A stretch of 5,776 bases of DNA from positions 1 to 5,776 of the forward strand of contig JAJAZG010000160.1 in the NCBI GenBank assembly GCA_026785865.1. The letters are read 5' to 3'. Shown one piece after another: positions 1-5,723 of the stretch (position 1 is its first letter; each line of letters starts with the position of its first letter). Source of the stretch: Pseudanabaena sp. CAN_BIN31. GTDB lineage: Bacteria > Cyanobacteriota > Cyanobacteriia > Pseudanabaenales > Pseudanabaenaceae. Under the pieces are notes generated by a model, which worked only from the letters and a program-made list of their open reading frames with translations, ran no database searches and had not been told where the DNA came from. The position numbers and the translations under genes are program-made.

Positions 1-480
1 CGCTATTTGGGCAAAGGTGGGATCTAGTTCTATGCCTACCCATTGCGAAATATCTCTCATGCTCTGGGGCTGACATCCCATAAACGAGAGGGTGCTACAA
101 GCAGGTTCAATAATCGATCCGCCTGTAAATCCAACTTCTGCTAGCAAATCCCATACCGCCCGAATTACTTCAAAACTAGTTTGATAGGCGGTGGCGGTTG
201 CTGATTTGGCAGCTTGAATTTCTTCTTTGGTTAGCAGTTGGCATAGTCTTTCATAACTTCGTTGCTGCCATGTATTACCTTGATGGTTGGCTTTTACCCA
301 AATATCGGTTAGCGTTCCCCATCCCGATGCTTTGGCTAGTTCGACCTGCTGTGCTGCGGTTGCGGATGATAATGATTTAGATAGGGCGATCGCCGCGACT
401 GTGGCTTCGGCTTTTACTCGCAAGCCATTGTCAAAATGCTCCTCGATCTCTTGGGTAATTTCAAATTCGGATTGATACAT
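1..480 (-). CDS. Large adenine-specific DNA methylase / SNF2-helicase type protein, N-terminal fragment (partial, runs off window)
   Basis: Read on the minus strand from ATG at 480, the frame stays open for 160 codons to the window edge. An in-frame TAG at 520-522 with no start codon in between fixes this ATG as the first possible start. The fragment follows the N-terminal pattern of the giant plasmid and phage N6-adenine methylase/SNF2-helicase proteins: a G-W-G motif at residues 53-55, a WxxRxYERLxxLLTxEE stretch at about 71-87, AYQTS at 98-102 where the family has HYTSP (AdoMet motif X), then GFTGGSIIEP leading into motif I (125-135) and GIELD (149-153) as motif II. Motif I reads EPACSTLSFMG and lacks the usual Gly-x-Gly, so methylation activity is doubtful. 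Family members usually run well over 1,000 residues with a helicase downstream, all outside this window. The family call is a recalled pattern match. Whether the helicase half is present is inference. Confidence 0.75.
   Translation of the reverse strand, partial: MYQSEFEITQEIEEHFDNGLRVKAEATVAAIALSKSLSSATAAQQVELAKASGWGTLTDIWVKANHQGNTWQQRSYERLCQLLTKEEIQAAKSATATAYQTSFEVIRAVWDLLAEVGFTGGSIIEPACSTLSFMGCQPQSMRDISQWVGIELDPTFAQIA
386..393. repeat. HIP1 palindrome GCGATCGC
   Basis: The octamer GCGATCGC is seen directly inside the methylase-like gene. Two more copies lie at 792-799 and 1578-1585 in the channel gene. HIP1 is highly over-represented in many cyanobacterial genomes, so the three copies support a cyanobacterial host. 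No copy occurs to the right of 1585. Confidence 0.9.
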
Positions 481-500
481 TTCGGCTATTTTTATGGTTT

Positions 501-516
501 CTGTTCTTGCGAACAG
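501..516 (-). promoter_or_regulatory. Small leader hairpin with GCAA (GNRA) loop upstream of the methylase-like gene
   Basis: CTGTTC (501-506) and GAACAG (511-516) are perfect 6-bp inverted arms. Read on the minus strand, the loop is GCAA, a GNRA tetraloop, which stabilises RNA hairpins. It lies 20 bases before the minus-strand ATG at 480, so it would form in that gene's 5' leader if transcription starts further upstream. It could equally be a dyad operator for a repressor. No Shine-Dalgarno is evident beside it. Confidence 0.4.
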
Positions 517-525
517 GCGCTAGCC

Positions 526-588
526 AATAAAATTAAACAAAGCAATACGCGACTGTTAAAGTTGTGTATTGCTTTGTTTAATTTTATT
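526..588. repeat. 23-bp perfect inverted repeat (long hairpin) in divergent intergenic region
   Basis: Bases 526-548 are the exact reverse complement of 566-588, with a 17-base spacer. On the plus-strand RNA the stem continues inward with G-U pairs (549-565, 551-563) and Watson-Crick pairs (550-564, 552-562, 553-561, 554-560), leaving a 5-base loop. On the minus strand those G-U pairs become C-A mismatches, so the longer fold favours plus-strand RNA. The outer arms are AT-rich. It sits between two genes that both start nearby and point away, so an end-of-gene terminator is not the obvious role. A small palindromic mobile element, a remnant terminator or an RNA element are all possible. Confidence 0.7.
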
Positions 589-654
589 TGTCATTTCGAT
601 GCACGATATTGTCATTGGTCTGTTTATCAGTCTTCGTGAATTTCTCATCCCTTC

Positions 655-682
655 CTGACAACTTTTTCAAAAAACCTAGAAC
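655..682 (+). promoter_or_regulatory. Weak candidate promoter for the MscS-type channel
   Basis: CTGACA (655-660) resembles a -35 box and TAGAAC (677-682) a poor -10 box, with a 16-base spacer. The predicted start would leave a leader of about 27 bases before the ATG at 717. The -10 match is weak, so this is only the best candidate seen. No clear Shine-Dalgarno precedes the channel start, which is common in cyanobacteria. Confidence 0.25.
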
Positions 683-716
683 AACACCCCAATTCTAAAT
701 TAATCACCAATTACCT

Positions 717-2408
717 ATGCTCAACCGTTCCATCCAAACCAAAATCTACTTTTGGAAAAAGCGGTTTCATTCTGCCGTGTTATTTATTGGGGCGATCGCC
801 CTAACTCTCTTTTTTTCCACCAGTCAAATCGCTTGGGGGCAATCTGAACTTTTAAAAAATTGGTTGGCTGGAGAAAAACCCGCCAATGTTACCAGTATCA
901 ATCATGCTGTGGTTAGACTTGATGGCTATCAATTATTTCTGCTAGCGGCTCCAACGGCTAATCAGCGATTTCCCCTCGAGCAGCGCGTACAGGGCATTGA
1001 AGATGAACTGCATCATGTTGCTAATAGCAACTTTGAACCCAATACTTTGCAGGTGACGGCAACCCTAGACCAACTGAGCGGTCAGCCTGTGATCGCTATT
1101 AACGATCGCTACCTCATGACCGTAACGACGCTAGATGCTCAACTGCAAGGGCGAGATCCTCAAGGTTGGGCAAATCAATTAACCCAAATCCTGCGCGATT
1201 CCTTGAATAGAGCTAGACAGGAGCGGCAAGCACCATTTCTCCTCAATCGCAGCTTAATTGCGACAGGAATTGCTTTAGCGATGCTCTTGCTTATTCGCCT
1301 GATTACCTATTGGCAAGGTCGCTTAAAGTTGCAACAGGAGACTATTGAGGCTCAGATTGAACATACATTACCCCCTTACCTTGAAGCTGTGGCTGTTATC
1401 GACTTAGAGCAACAACTGAAGCAAGAGCAAAAAGCTAATCTCAGCGATCTTCAACGCCGTGCTTTAGAACTTAGCTATTTGGCGATTTTAGGCGGTGGTA
1501 GCTTTATTGTTTTAGGGCTGTTTCCCTATACACGTTGGTTCCAAGTCTTCCTGCTATCGACTCCTCTCCAAATTGCCGCGATCGCCTTCACGACTTATTT
1601 GTCAATTCGCGTCAGTAACTTGTTGATCGATCGCTTTTCAGGTTTCCTCAAAGCTAAGGATTTTGCAATGCTGAAGCCTTATCAACGCTTGGATATCCGA
1701 GTTTCTACGGTTTCGCAAGTTTTAAGAAATGTTACGGCGATTGTCTTAGTTGGCTTGGGATTTCTGGCTATCCTCTCTGCGATCGGTTTTGATTTAATTC
1801 CGCTCTTGGCTGGGGCTGGGATCGTTGGACTTGCCATTTCTTTTGCCGCTCAAGGGTTGATTAAAGATGTAATTAATGGCTTCCTGATTATTTTAGAAGA
1901 TCAGTATGCAGTCGGTGATGTAATCGTCGTCGGTGAGTTAGGCGGTTTGGTCGAAAACATGAATTTGCGAATCACTCAAGTCCGTAACAATGAGGGGCAA
2001 CTGATTACTATTCCGAATAGTTCTATTGCGATCGTCCAAAACCTTTCTAAAGATTGGGCGCGTGTAGATCTGACGATTCGAGTCGCCTATGCCACTGATC
2101 CTGATCTTGCGCTCGAAGTATTACGGAAATTAGCTCAAGAAATTTATCAAGAGCATATTTGGCGAGCTAAGATCATTGAGCCTCCTGAAGTTCTTGGTAT
2201 TGATGAACTCCAACATTCTGGAATGTTAATTCGCATTTGGATTAAAACTCAACCGCTTCAGCAATGGGCTGTGGCTAGAGAGTTTCGCCGCCGTCTCAAG
2301 CTAATCATGGAACAAGAAGGTATTGCGATCGGTATACCCCAACAGTCTTTCTTGTCAGATAATTCATTCAGCATTAATCCTTTAGAATCCAAAACTGAAA
2401 CTAAATAA
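717..2408 (+). CDS. MscS-family mechanosensitive ion channel, cyanobacterial long form
   Basis: This 563-residue membrane protein should form a stretch-activated pore that releases ions and small solutes on hypo-osmotic shock. It begins with a basic N-terminus and a hydrophobic segment (about 20-40) ending near AWGQ, a likely signal peptide. A soluble, probably periplasmic region follows (about 42-175). Further hydrophobic spans lie near 179-198, 251-271, 276-298 and 334-357. The pore-lining helix is at about 360-393, with Gly/Ala-rich AGAGIVGLAISFAAQG and then GFLIILEDQYAVGDVI, the MscS signature. The cytoplasmic beta and alpha/beta domains follow (about 395-540), including QVRNNEGQLITIPNSS. 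It is far longer than the roughly 290-residue E. coli MscS because of the extra N-terminal domain and helices. The gene appears intact, stands alone on its strand and contains two HIP1 sites. The family is certain; the physiological trigger is inference. Confidence 0.93.
   Translation: MLNRSIQTKIYFWKKRFHSAVLFIGAIALTLFFSTSQIAWGQSELLKNWLAGEKPANVTSINHAVVRLDGYQLFLLAAPTANQRFPLEQRVQGIEDELHHVANSNFEPNTLQVTATLDQLSGQPVIAINDRYLMTVTTLDAQLQGRDPQGWANQLTQILRDSLNRARQERQAPFLLNRSLIATGIALAMLLLIRLITYWQGRLKLQQETIEAQIEHTLPPYLEAVAVIDLEQQLKQEQKANLSDLQRRALELSYLAILGGGSFIVLGLFPYTRWFQVFLLSTPLQIAAIAFTTYLSIRVSNLLIDRFSGFLKAKDFAMLKPYQRLDIRVSTVSQVLRNVTAIVLVGLGFLAILSAIGFDLIPLLAGAGIVGLAISFAAQGLIKDVINGFLIILEDQYAVGDVIVVGELGGLVENMNLRITQVRNNEGQLITIPNSSIAIVQNLSKDWARVDLTIRVAYATDPDLALEVLRKLAQEIYQEHIWRAKIIEPPEVLGIDELQHSGMLIRIWIKTQPLQQWAVAREFRRRLKLIMEQEGIAIGIPQQSFLSDNSFSINPLESKTETK
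792..799. repeat. HIP1 palindrome GCGATCGC
   Basis: This is a second exact GCGATCGC octamer, within the N-terminal hydrophobic segment of the channel gene. Confidence 0.9.
1578..1585. repeat. HIP1 palindrome GCGATCGC
   Basis: This is the third exact octamer and the last in the window. The remaining 4.2 kb has none, in line with the change of composition to the right. Confidence 0.9.
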
Positions 2409-2432
2409 CTCTGAAAAAGCTAGCTTAATAGA

Positions 2433-2498
2433 TGTTGTGGGAAGTTATCTGGACACGATTATCATGTTTCATCTCTCCACAACACTTATTGAGCCTTT
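2433..2498 (+). terminator. Possible weak terminator after the channel gene
   Basis: TGTTGTGG (2433-2440) pairs with CCACAACA (2477-2484), and a run of six T residues follows within a short distance. The loop is large (over 30 bases) and the T-run is not adjacent to the stem, so this is a poor intrinsic terminator. It is the only candidate seen in the 159 bases after the channel stop, apart from the hairpin at 2534-2565, whose T-tract suits the opposite strand. Confidence 0.25.
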
Positions 2499-2523
2499 TT
2501 TAATGGAACAGTACTTCAAAATC

Positions 2524-2565
2524 ATAAAAATAGTCAGAGGCTTGAACTATTGTTCAAGCCTCTGA
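2524..2565 (-). terminator. Rho-independent terminator of the 179-residue minus-strand gene
   Basis: A perfect 14-bp stem (2534-2547 with 2552-2565) closes a 4-base loop. It begins 2 bases after the TAG stop (2568-2570) of the minus-strand gene. On the minus strand it is followed by CTATTTTTAT, the expected U-rich tail. On the plus strand no T-run follows, so it mainly serves the minus-strand gene, although the stem could also slow read-through from the convergent channel gene. Confidence 0.8.
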
Positions 2566-2567
2566 TA

Positions 2568-3107
2568 CTAGGCGGCGACTAGTTCGCAAACTATGGTTTT
2601 ACTCTGGCTGGTTAGGGAGGCCATGTATTCTCCCACGATCACTTTGGCTGAGTCTTTTGCCACAAGTCCTAACAGGTATGGCTTTTTCCTGCTTTTACGC
2701 ATTACTTCGATTTGATATCTGCCATCTTCAACCCGTTGAGAAACAACGATGGGGATACATGCGTGTTCTCCATCTCCTGTCCATTTTGTTGATGCTAGTT
2801 CTCCATACTGCGCTCCCACAACTTGTAATCGCATGAGCTGGTTTTCATGCAGCCGATCGCAGATTTCAGGTAGGAACATATTGAAGACCACGCTTGCCGT
2901 GCCGTGATCGCCGTTGTGACTGGCTTGCCACATCGCGGCACTACAACTTTGGGCGGTTTGTTCGCTTTTCTCGCGTAGTTTCTCGCCTAGGCTTTTCGCC
3001 CATTGCACGGCGGATCGAAGAATTTTCTTGCGTGATTCCCGATCGCTTGATAGCTTCATTGCTTCACGAATTTTGCTGGTGTATTCATGTAAATCTAAGG
3101 GTTCCAA
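2568..3107 (-). CDS. Uncharacterised 179-residue protein
   Basis: I do not recognise this protein. The longest frame uses a TTG start at 3107. The first ATG is codon 17 (3057-3059), and neither has a convincing ribosome binding site, so the start is uncertain. An in-frame TAG upstream (3153-3155) limits the 5' extension. The N-terminal third (about 8-55) is helical and rich in Lys, Arg and Glu. The rest is mixed, with likely beta strands around residues 90-175, including a TKWTGDGEHACIPIVV stretch and a basic MRKSRKKPYLLGLV stretch. No membrane segment or signal peptide is visible. It runs convergently to the channel gene and divergently from the ABC-3C operon, and a strong terminator lies immediately behind it. 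Base use is close to that of the left half of the window, which supports a real resident gene. A nucleic-acid-binding role would be a guess based only on its basic stretches. Confidence 0.7.
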   Translation of the reverse strand: MEPLDLHEYTSKIREAMKLSSDRESRKKILRSAVQWAKSLGEKLREKSEQTAQSCSAAMWQASHNGDHGTASVVFNMFLPEICDRLHENQLMRLQVVGAQYGELASTKWTGDGEHACIPIVVSQRVEDGRYQIEVMRKSRKKPYLLGLVAKDSAKVIVGEYMASLTSQSKTIVCELVAA

Positions 3108-3189
3108 GCAAAAGATTGAAGAAGCTAAGCAAATCGAAACATGGTCACAAAGCTATGTAGACCAAAATAATTACCTTAATAGCCAGAAA

Positions 3190-3219
3190 TTGCGTTATTC
3201 TTAGGTAGGCGAGTATAAA
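3190..3219 (+). promoter_or_regulatory. Candidate sigma-70 type promoter of the ABC-3C operon
   Basis: TTGCGT (3190-3195) and TATAAA (3214-3219) are separated by 18 bases, a reasonable match to the bacterial consensus. Use of this promoter would give a leader of about 165 bases before the ATG at 3391, holding the two palindromic sites described separately. A second possible -10 (TAATAT, 3340-3345) lies nearer the gene but lacks a good -35. Confidence 0.4.
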
Positions 3220-3261
3220 GTAAATTCACAAAGAATATTAAGAATTTATATCAATACCTTG

Positions 3262-3287
3262 TATTAGATCTGCATCAAGATCTTATA
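3262..3287 (+). repeat. Leader hairpin built on two AGATCT copies
   Basis: AGATCT at 3266-3271 and at 3278-3283 flank a 6-base loop. The stem extends past one T-T mismatch with three more pairs (3262-3264 with 3285-3287). It lies between the candidate promoter and the first operon gene and would be in the mRNA leader. No T-run follows, so it is not an intrinsic terminator. Confidence 0.4.
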
Positions 3288-3312
3288 TTAACTATCTGCT
3301 AAATGTAGAATT

Positions 3313-3328
3313 ATTACTGTACAGTTAT
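3313..3328. promoter_or_regulatory. Dyad-symmetric operator candidate upstream of the ABC-3C operon
   Basis: ACTGTACAGT (3316-3325) is a perfect 10-bp palindrome. It extends to 16 bp (3313-3328) with a single mismatched pair. It ends 11 bases before a possible -10 element (TAATAT, 3340-3345) and 62 bases before the first gene. This suits a dimeric repressor, but the regulator cannot be named from the sequence. Confidence 0.35.
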
Positions 3329-3390
3329 GGGGGGATTAGTAATATTTTAGTTACAGATTTCTGGTTCTGCTTAATTCAAGATAATAACTT

Positions 3391-4086
3391 ATGCATCTCT
3401 CGGCTTTAAATTTAAGATTACAACAACTAGAAAAAAATATCGTAAAAGTAGTTCAACTACTGGGCGAATATGAAGAAGAATTAAATGATGAAGACGATCT
3501 TCTTAAAAAGAGTAAGTATCATCGTCGCATAGAAGATTTAAAAAAAAAGCAAATCGAATATGAAAACGAGTTAATAGAATTACAGAGACAGTCATCAAAT
3601 GAACAAGCACCTCAGTTCCAAAACATTGCAAAACAGTTACAAGGTATTGACAATAAAATTGATTTACTTTTAGATGGTCAATCTTCTCTAAGTGAAGCTC
3701 TCCTCTTCCATTTCACTTCCGTTGAACGTTTAATCATTCAGCCATTTATACAAAGTTTAGATGACTCTGATTTAATACAAATTCAAGCTTCTTTGGAAAC
3801 TATAGACACAAAGTACCTAAATGATGATGAATCTAAGATAATATTAACTGAGGCTAAGCAGTTATTAACAGAACTGAAATCTCGAAACCTATCTTTGCCA
3901 GTTAGTGATGAAGCCATGTCTGAAATAATTAACTATCCTACTGTTGATACAAAACATTCATTAAAGCTAACAATTCCAATCATCCCATTTATTTTGAGCT
4001 ATGAAGGAGAACTAGGAGCGGGAGCAGTAATTAAACTGAGAGAAACATGGCACAACTGGAAATCAAGATTGTTTTCTAAGGAGTAA
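3391..4086 (+). CDS. Coiled-coil protein with adaptor-like N-terminus, first gene of the ABC-3C operon
   Basis: This 231-residue protein is not from a family I can name with confidence. Residues about 10-66 form a charged coiled-coil module centred on LLGEYEEEL (23-31), EDD (34-36) and a Lys/Glu-rich helix ending YENEL (57-61). The same module, ungapped, starts the next protein. The middle (about 75-180) is helical, with IDNKIDLLLDGQSSL and a run of Asp, Leu and Gln. The C-terminus has an unusual short hydrophobic segment, LKLTIPIIPFILSYEGEL, followed by a helix with RETWHNW; it is too short for a typical membrane span. The stop lies 10 bases before the next start, so the two are almost certainly co-transcribed. 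No enzymatic motif is visible. An adaptor, pore-forming or membrane-targeting partner of the ABC-3C system is inference from the shared module and operon position. The start lacks a clear Shine-Dalgarno. Confidence 0.8.
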   Translation: MHLSALNLRLQQLEKNIVKVVQLLGEYEEELNDEDDLLKKSKYHRRIEDLKKKQIEYENELIELQRQSSNEQAPQFQNIAKQLQGIDNKIDLLLDGQSSLSEALLFHFTSVERLIIQPFIQSLDDSDLIQIQASLETIDTKYLNDDESKIILTEAKQLLTELKSRNLSLPVSDEAMSEIINYPTVDTKHSLKLTIPIIPFILSYEGELGAGAVIKLRETWHNWKSRLFSKE

Positions 4087-4096
4087 GTAAATATTT

Positions 4097-4741
4097 ATGA
4101 ATTGGCAGCAGCAACGTATTCATGATCGCGAACAGAGAATGCTTACAAGTGTAAAATTACTTGGTGAGTATGAACAAGAAATAATTTATGAAGATGATCC
4201 TCAAGCTATTAATAAGTTAGAGAATAAGATTAATAAGTTAAAAAAACAAATAGATAACTATCAAAGCGACTTAAATCATGATGGTCTAAAACAATCAACA
4301 CAGAGAAATTTAGCTCTAACAATGGCAAATATTACTTTTGAAGATATGAACTTTGTAATAGCTGCTTTCCTAAGACAAAGAATAAATATAGTTGAAGGAC
4401 AAGAAAATTTCCGTCCTACTAATCCAGAAGTAAAAATGTTAAAAAATGGTTTAACTTCCAATATTAGATTATTATTAGATATGGGGCTAGCAAAAGCAAA
4501 TGAAGTACGCCATTTAATTGAGAATAATGCAAAAACAAATTTTCCTGATGTGCCAGATAGATTAAAATCAACACTCAATTTTGAATATCATAAGTTGATC
4601 GAAGAAAATATTCAGGGTGACGATTTATTTATAAGGTTACATGCATTCTCCAGTTGTCAAAATACAGACCTTAGATGGCAAGCGGCAGGGCTAGCGATTT
4701 TATGTTATTTTTTTGAAACTTGTGATGTATTTGAGCCATGA
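4097..4741 (+). CDS. ABC-three component (ABC-3C) system protein with ABC-3C C-terminal domain
   Basis: This 214-residue protein is probably the output or linker subunit of an ABC-3C conflict system. Residues about 11-60 repeat the coiled-coil module of the upstream gene (LLGEYEQEI at 21-29, EDDP at 32-35, LKKQI at 48-52). From about 105 to the end it is an all-helical domain finishing with WQAAGLAILCYFFETCDVFEP, the style of ending seen in ABC-3C C-terminal domains. ABC-3C proteins commonly join this CTD to an effector such as a nuclease, protease or NTPase. Here no catalytic motif is visible, only the coiled-coil module and a short helical linker. AAGGAG lies 13 bases before the ATG, a good but somewhat distant ribosome binding site at the end of the preceding gene. 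The stop overlaps the next start (ATGA). The CTD call rests on a recalled pattern plus the strong neighbourhood. Confidence 0.75.
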   Translation: MNWQQQRIHDREQRMLTSVKLLGEYEQEIIYEDDPQAINKLENKINKLKKQIDNYQSDLNHDGLKQSTQRNLALTMANITFEDMNFVIAAFLRQRINIVEGQENFRPTNPEVKMLKNGLTSNIRLLLDMGLAKANEVRHLIENNAKTNFPDVPDRLKSTLNFEYHKLIEENIQGDDLFIRLHAFSSCQNTDLRWQAAGLAILCYFFETCDVFEP

Positions 4742-4965
4742 TTTTACCGACAAAACATATCTCAACCCGTAATTCGTTACTAGGAGTTGGTGCTACAGTA
4801 ATTAGCTACTTGAATTACCCTAGAACAGTAACCTCTCTTTGGAGCGACTTGTCTAAAGTCCCAGAAGTAGCTACGTTTGATCGATTTGTATTAGTTCTTG
4901 ACCTTCTTTACATGATTGGAGCCGTTGAACTAGAAGAAGGATTGCTCCATAAGTGTAACCGATGA
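4738..4965 (+). CDS. ABC-three component system middle component 6 (MC6)
   Basis: This 75-residue protein matches the recalled MC6 pattern across its full length: MILPxKHIS at the start, SLLGVGA (13-19), a PRTVxxLW segment (about 28-35), then FDRFVLVLDLLYMIGAVELEEGLL near the end. Middle components are small, probably winged-helix-like proteins thought to couple the ABC ATPase to the CTD-bearing protein in ABC-3C systems. The length is normal for the family and the gene looks intact. It overlaps both neighbours by ATGA, so translation of all three is likely coupled and their amounts linked. This is the most diagnostic gene for the system type. Confidence 0.88.
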   Translation: MILPTKHISTRNSLLGVGATVISYLNYPRTVTSLWSDLSKVPEVATFDRFVLVLDLLYMIGAVELEEGLLHKCNR

Positions 4966-5723
4966 TTAATTCTATTTTTTCCAACCAAGATTCATTTAAA
5001 ACTGTCGAGTTTAGATCTGGATTTAATGTGATTCTTGCTGATCGCACAGAAACATCCAGTGTCAGAGATTCCCGTAACGGTCTTGGAAAGTCAACTTTAA
5101 TTCAAATAATTCATTTCTGCCTTGGTGCTGCTATTACAAAAGGTACACCGTTTAAAGAACGTGAATTGAGTGACTGGTCTTTTAGCTTGAATCTAACACT
5201 AGCAGGGAAAGAAATTGTAGTTACTAGATATGTTAACGCTCCAGCAAAAGTAATACTTCAAGGAGATTTCAGTGATTGGGTTATTCAGCCACGAACTGAA
5301 GGTAGTATTAGATCATTAAAAATAGAAGACTGGAAAAAAGTTTTAGGTTCATTAGTATTTAATTTACCAATTAATGAGGAACGACAGTTTTCTCCAAGCT
5401 TTCGTAGCTTAATTTCTTATTTTGTTCGCCCTAATAAAGAGGCATTTTCAAATCCTTTTGAGTTTTTTAGTAAGCAATTAGAGTGGCAAAAGCAGGTTTA
5501 TAACACTTTTTTATTAGGCTTTGCTTGGGAAGATGCAAGTGATTGGCAAGAAATTAAAGAACGAGAAAAAATTCTCGATAATCTCAAAAAATTAAAGAAA
5601 ACTAATCAAACTGGTGTAGCCACAAGAATTATTGGTTCTCTTGGAGAATTGCAAGCTGCGAAAGTCAGAATTGAACAACAGCGTAGAAGGAGACAAATTG
5701 AGTTAGAGACAGGCAGAAAATAA
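4962..5723 (+). CDS. ABC-3C ATPase of the DUF2326 family, C-terminally truncated
   Basis: The N-terminus follows the DUF2326-type SMC/Rad50-like ATPase: MINSIFSNQDSFKTVEF, GFNVILADR (20-28), then DSRNGLGKSTLI with Walker A at 39-45, and HFCLGA (51-56). A conserved-looking SFRSLISYFVRP stretch lies near 150, followed by FLLGFAWED and a coiled-coil start from about 200. The family is usually more than 500 residues, with a long coiled coil and then the signature motif and Walker B. Here the frame ends at 253, soon after GELQAAKVRIEQQ, in an atypical basic tail RRRRQIELETGRK. The entire distal ATPase lobe is missing, so ATP hydrolysis is not expected from this protein alone. No frame between the break and the window end obviously continues the coiled coil. 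A deletion, recombination or mobile-element insertion near 5680 is likely. It starts by ATGA overlap with the MC6 gene. Confidence 0.85.
   Translation: MINSIFSNQDSFKTVEFRSGFNVILADRTETSSVRDSRNGLGKSTLIQIIHFCLGAAITKGTPFKERELSDWSFSLNLTLAGKEIVVTRYVNAPAKVILQGDFSDWVIQPRTEGSIRSLKIEDWKKVLGSLVFNLPINEERQFSPSFRSLISYFVRPNKEAFSNPFEFFSKQLEWQKQVYNTFLLGFAWEDASDWQEIKEREKILDNLKKLKKTNQTGVATRIIGSLGELQAAKVRIEQQRRRRQIELETGRK

Noticed and set aside
501..516. LexA/SOS-box reading of CTGTTC-N4-GAACAG
   Set aside because: The Gram-positive-type SOS box has the half-sites in the opposite order (GAAC-N4-GTTC), and the cyanobacterial LexA consensus differs, so I keep it only as a hairpin or unassigned dyad.
198..639. Three short plus-strand open frames (60-67 codons) over the left gene and the spacer
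   Set aside because: The first two lie within the well-supported minus-strand methylase-like frame and look like its shadows. The third runs through the inverted repeat and resembles no protein.
2894..3160. Plus-strand open frame of 88 codons
   Set aside because: It overlaps the 179-residue minus-strand gene, which has a matching terminator. The plus-strand translation is rich in Arg and Cys with no coherent domain.
4276..4578. Minus-strand open frame of 100 codons
   Set aside because: It lies entirely inside the ABC-3C CTD gene, which is supported by its module repeat and operon coupling.
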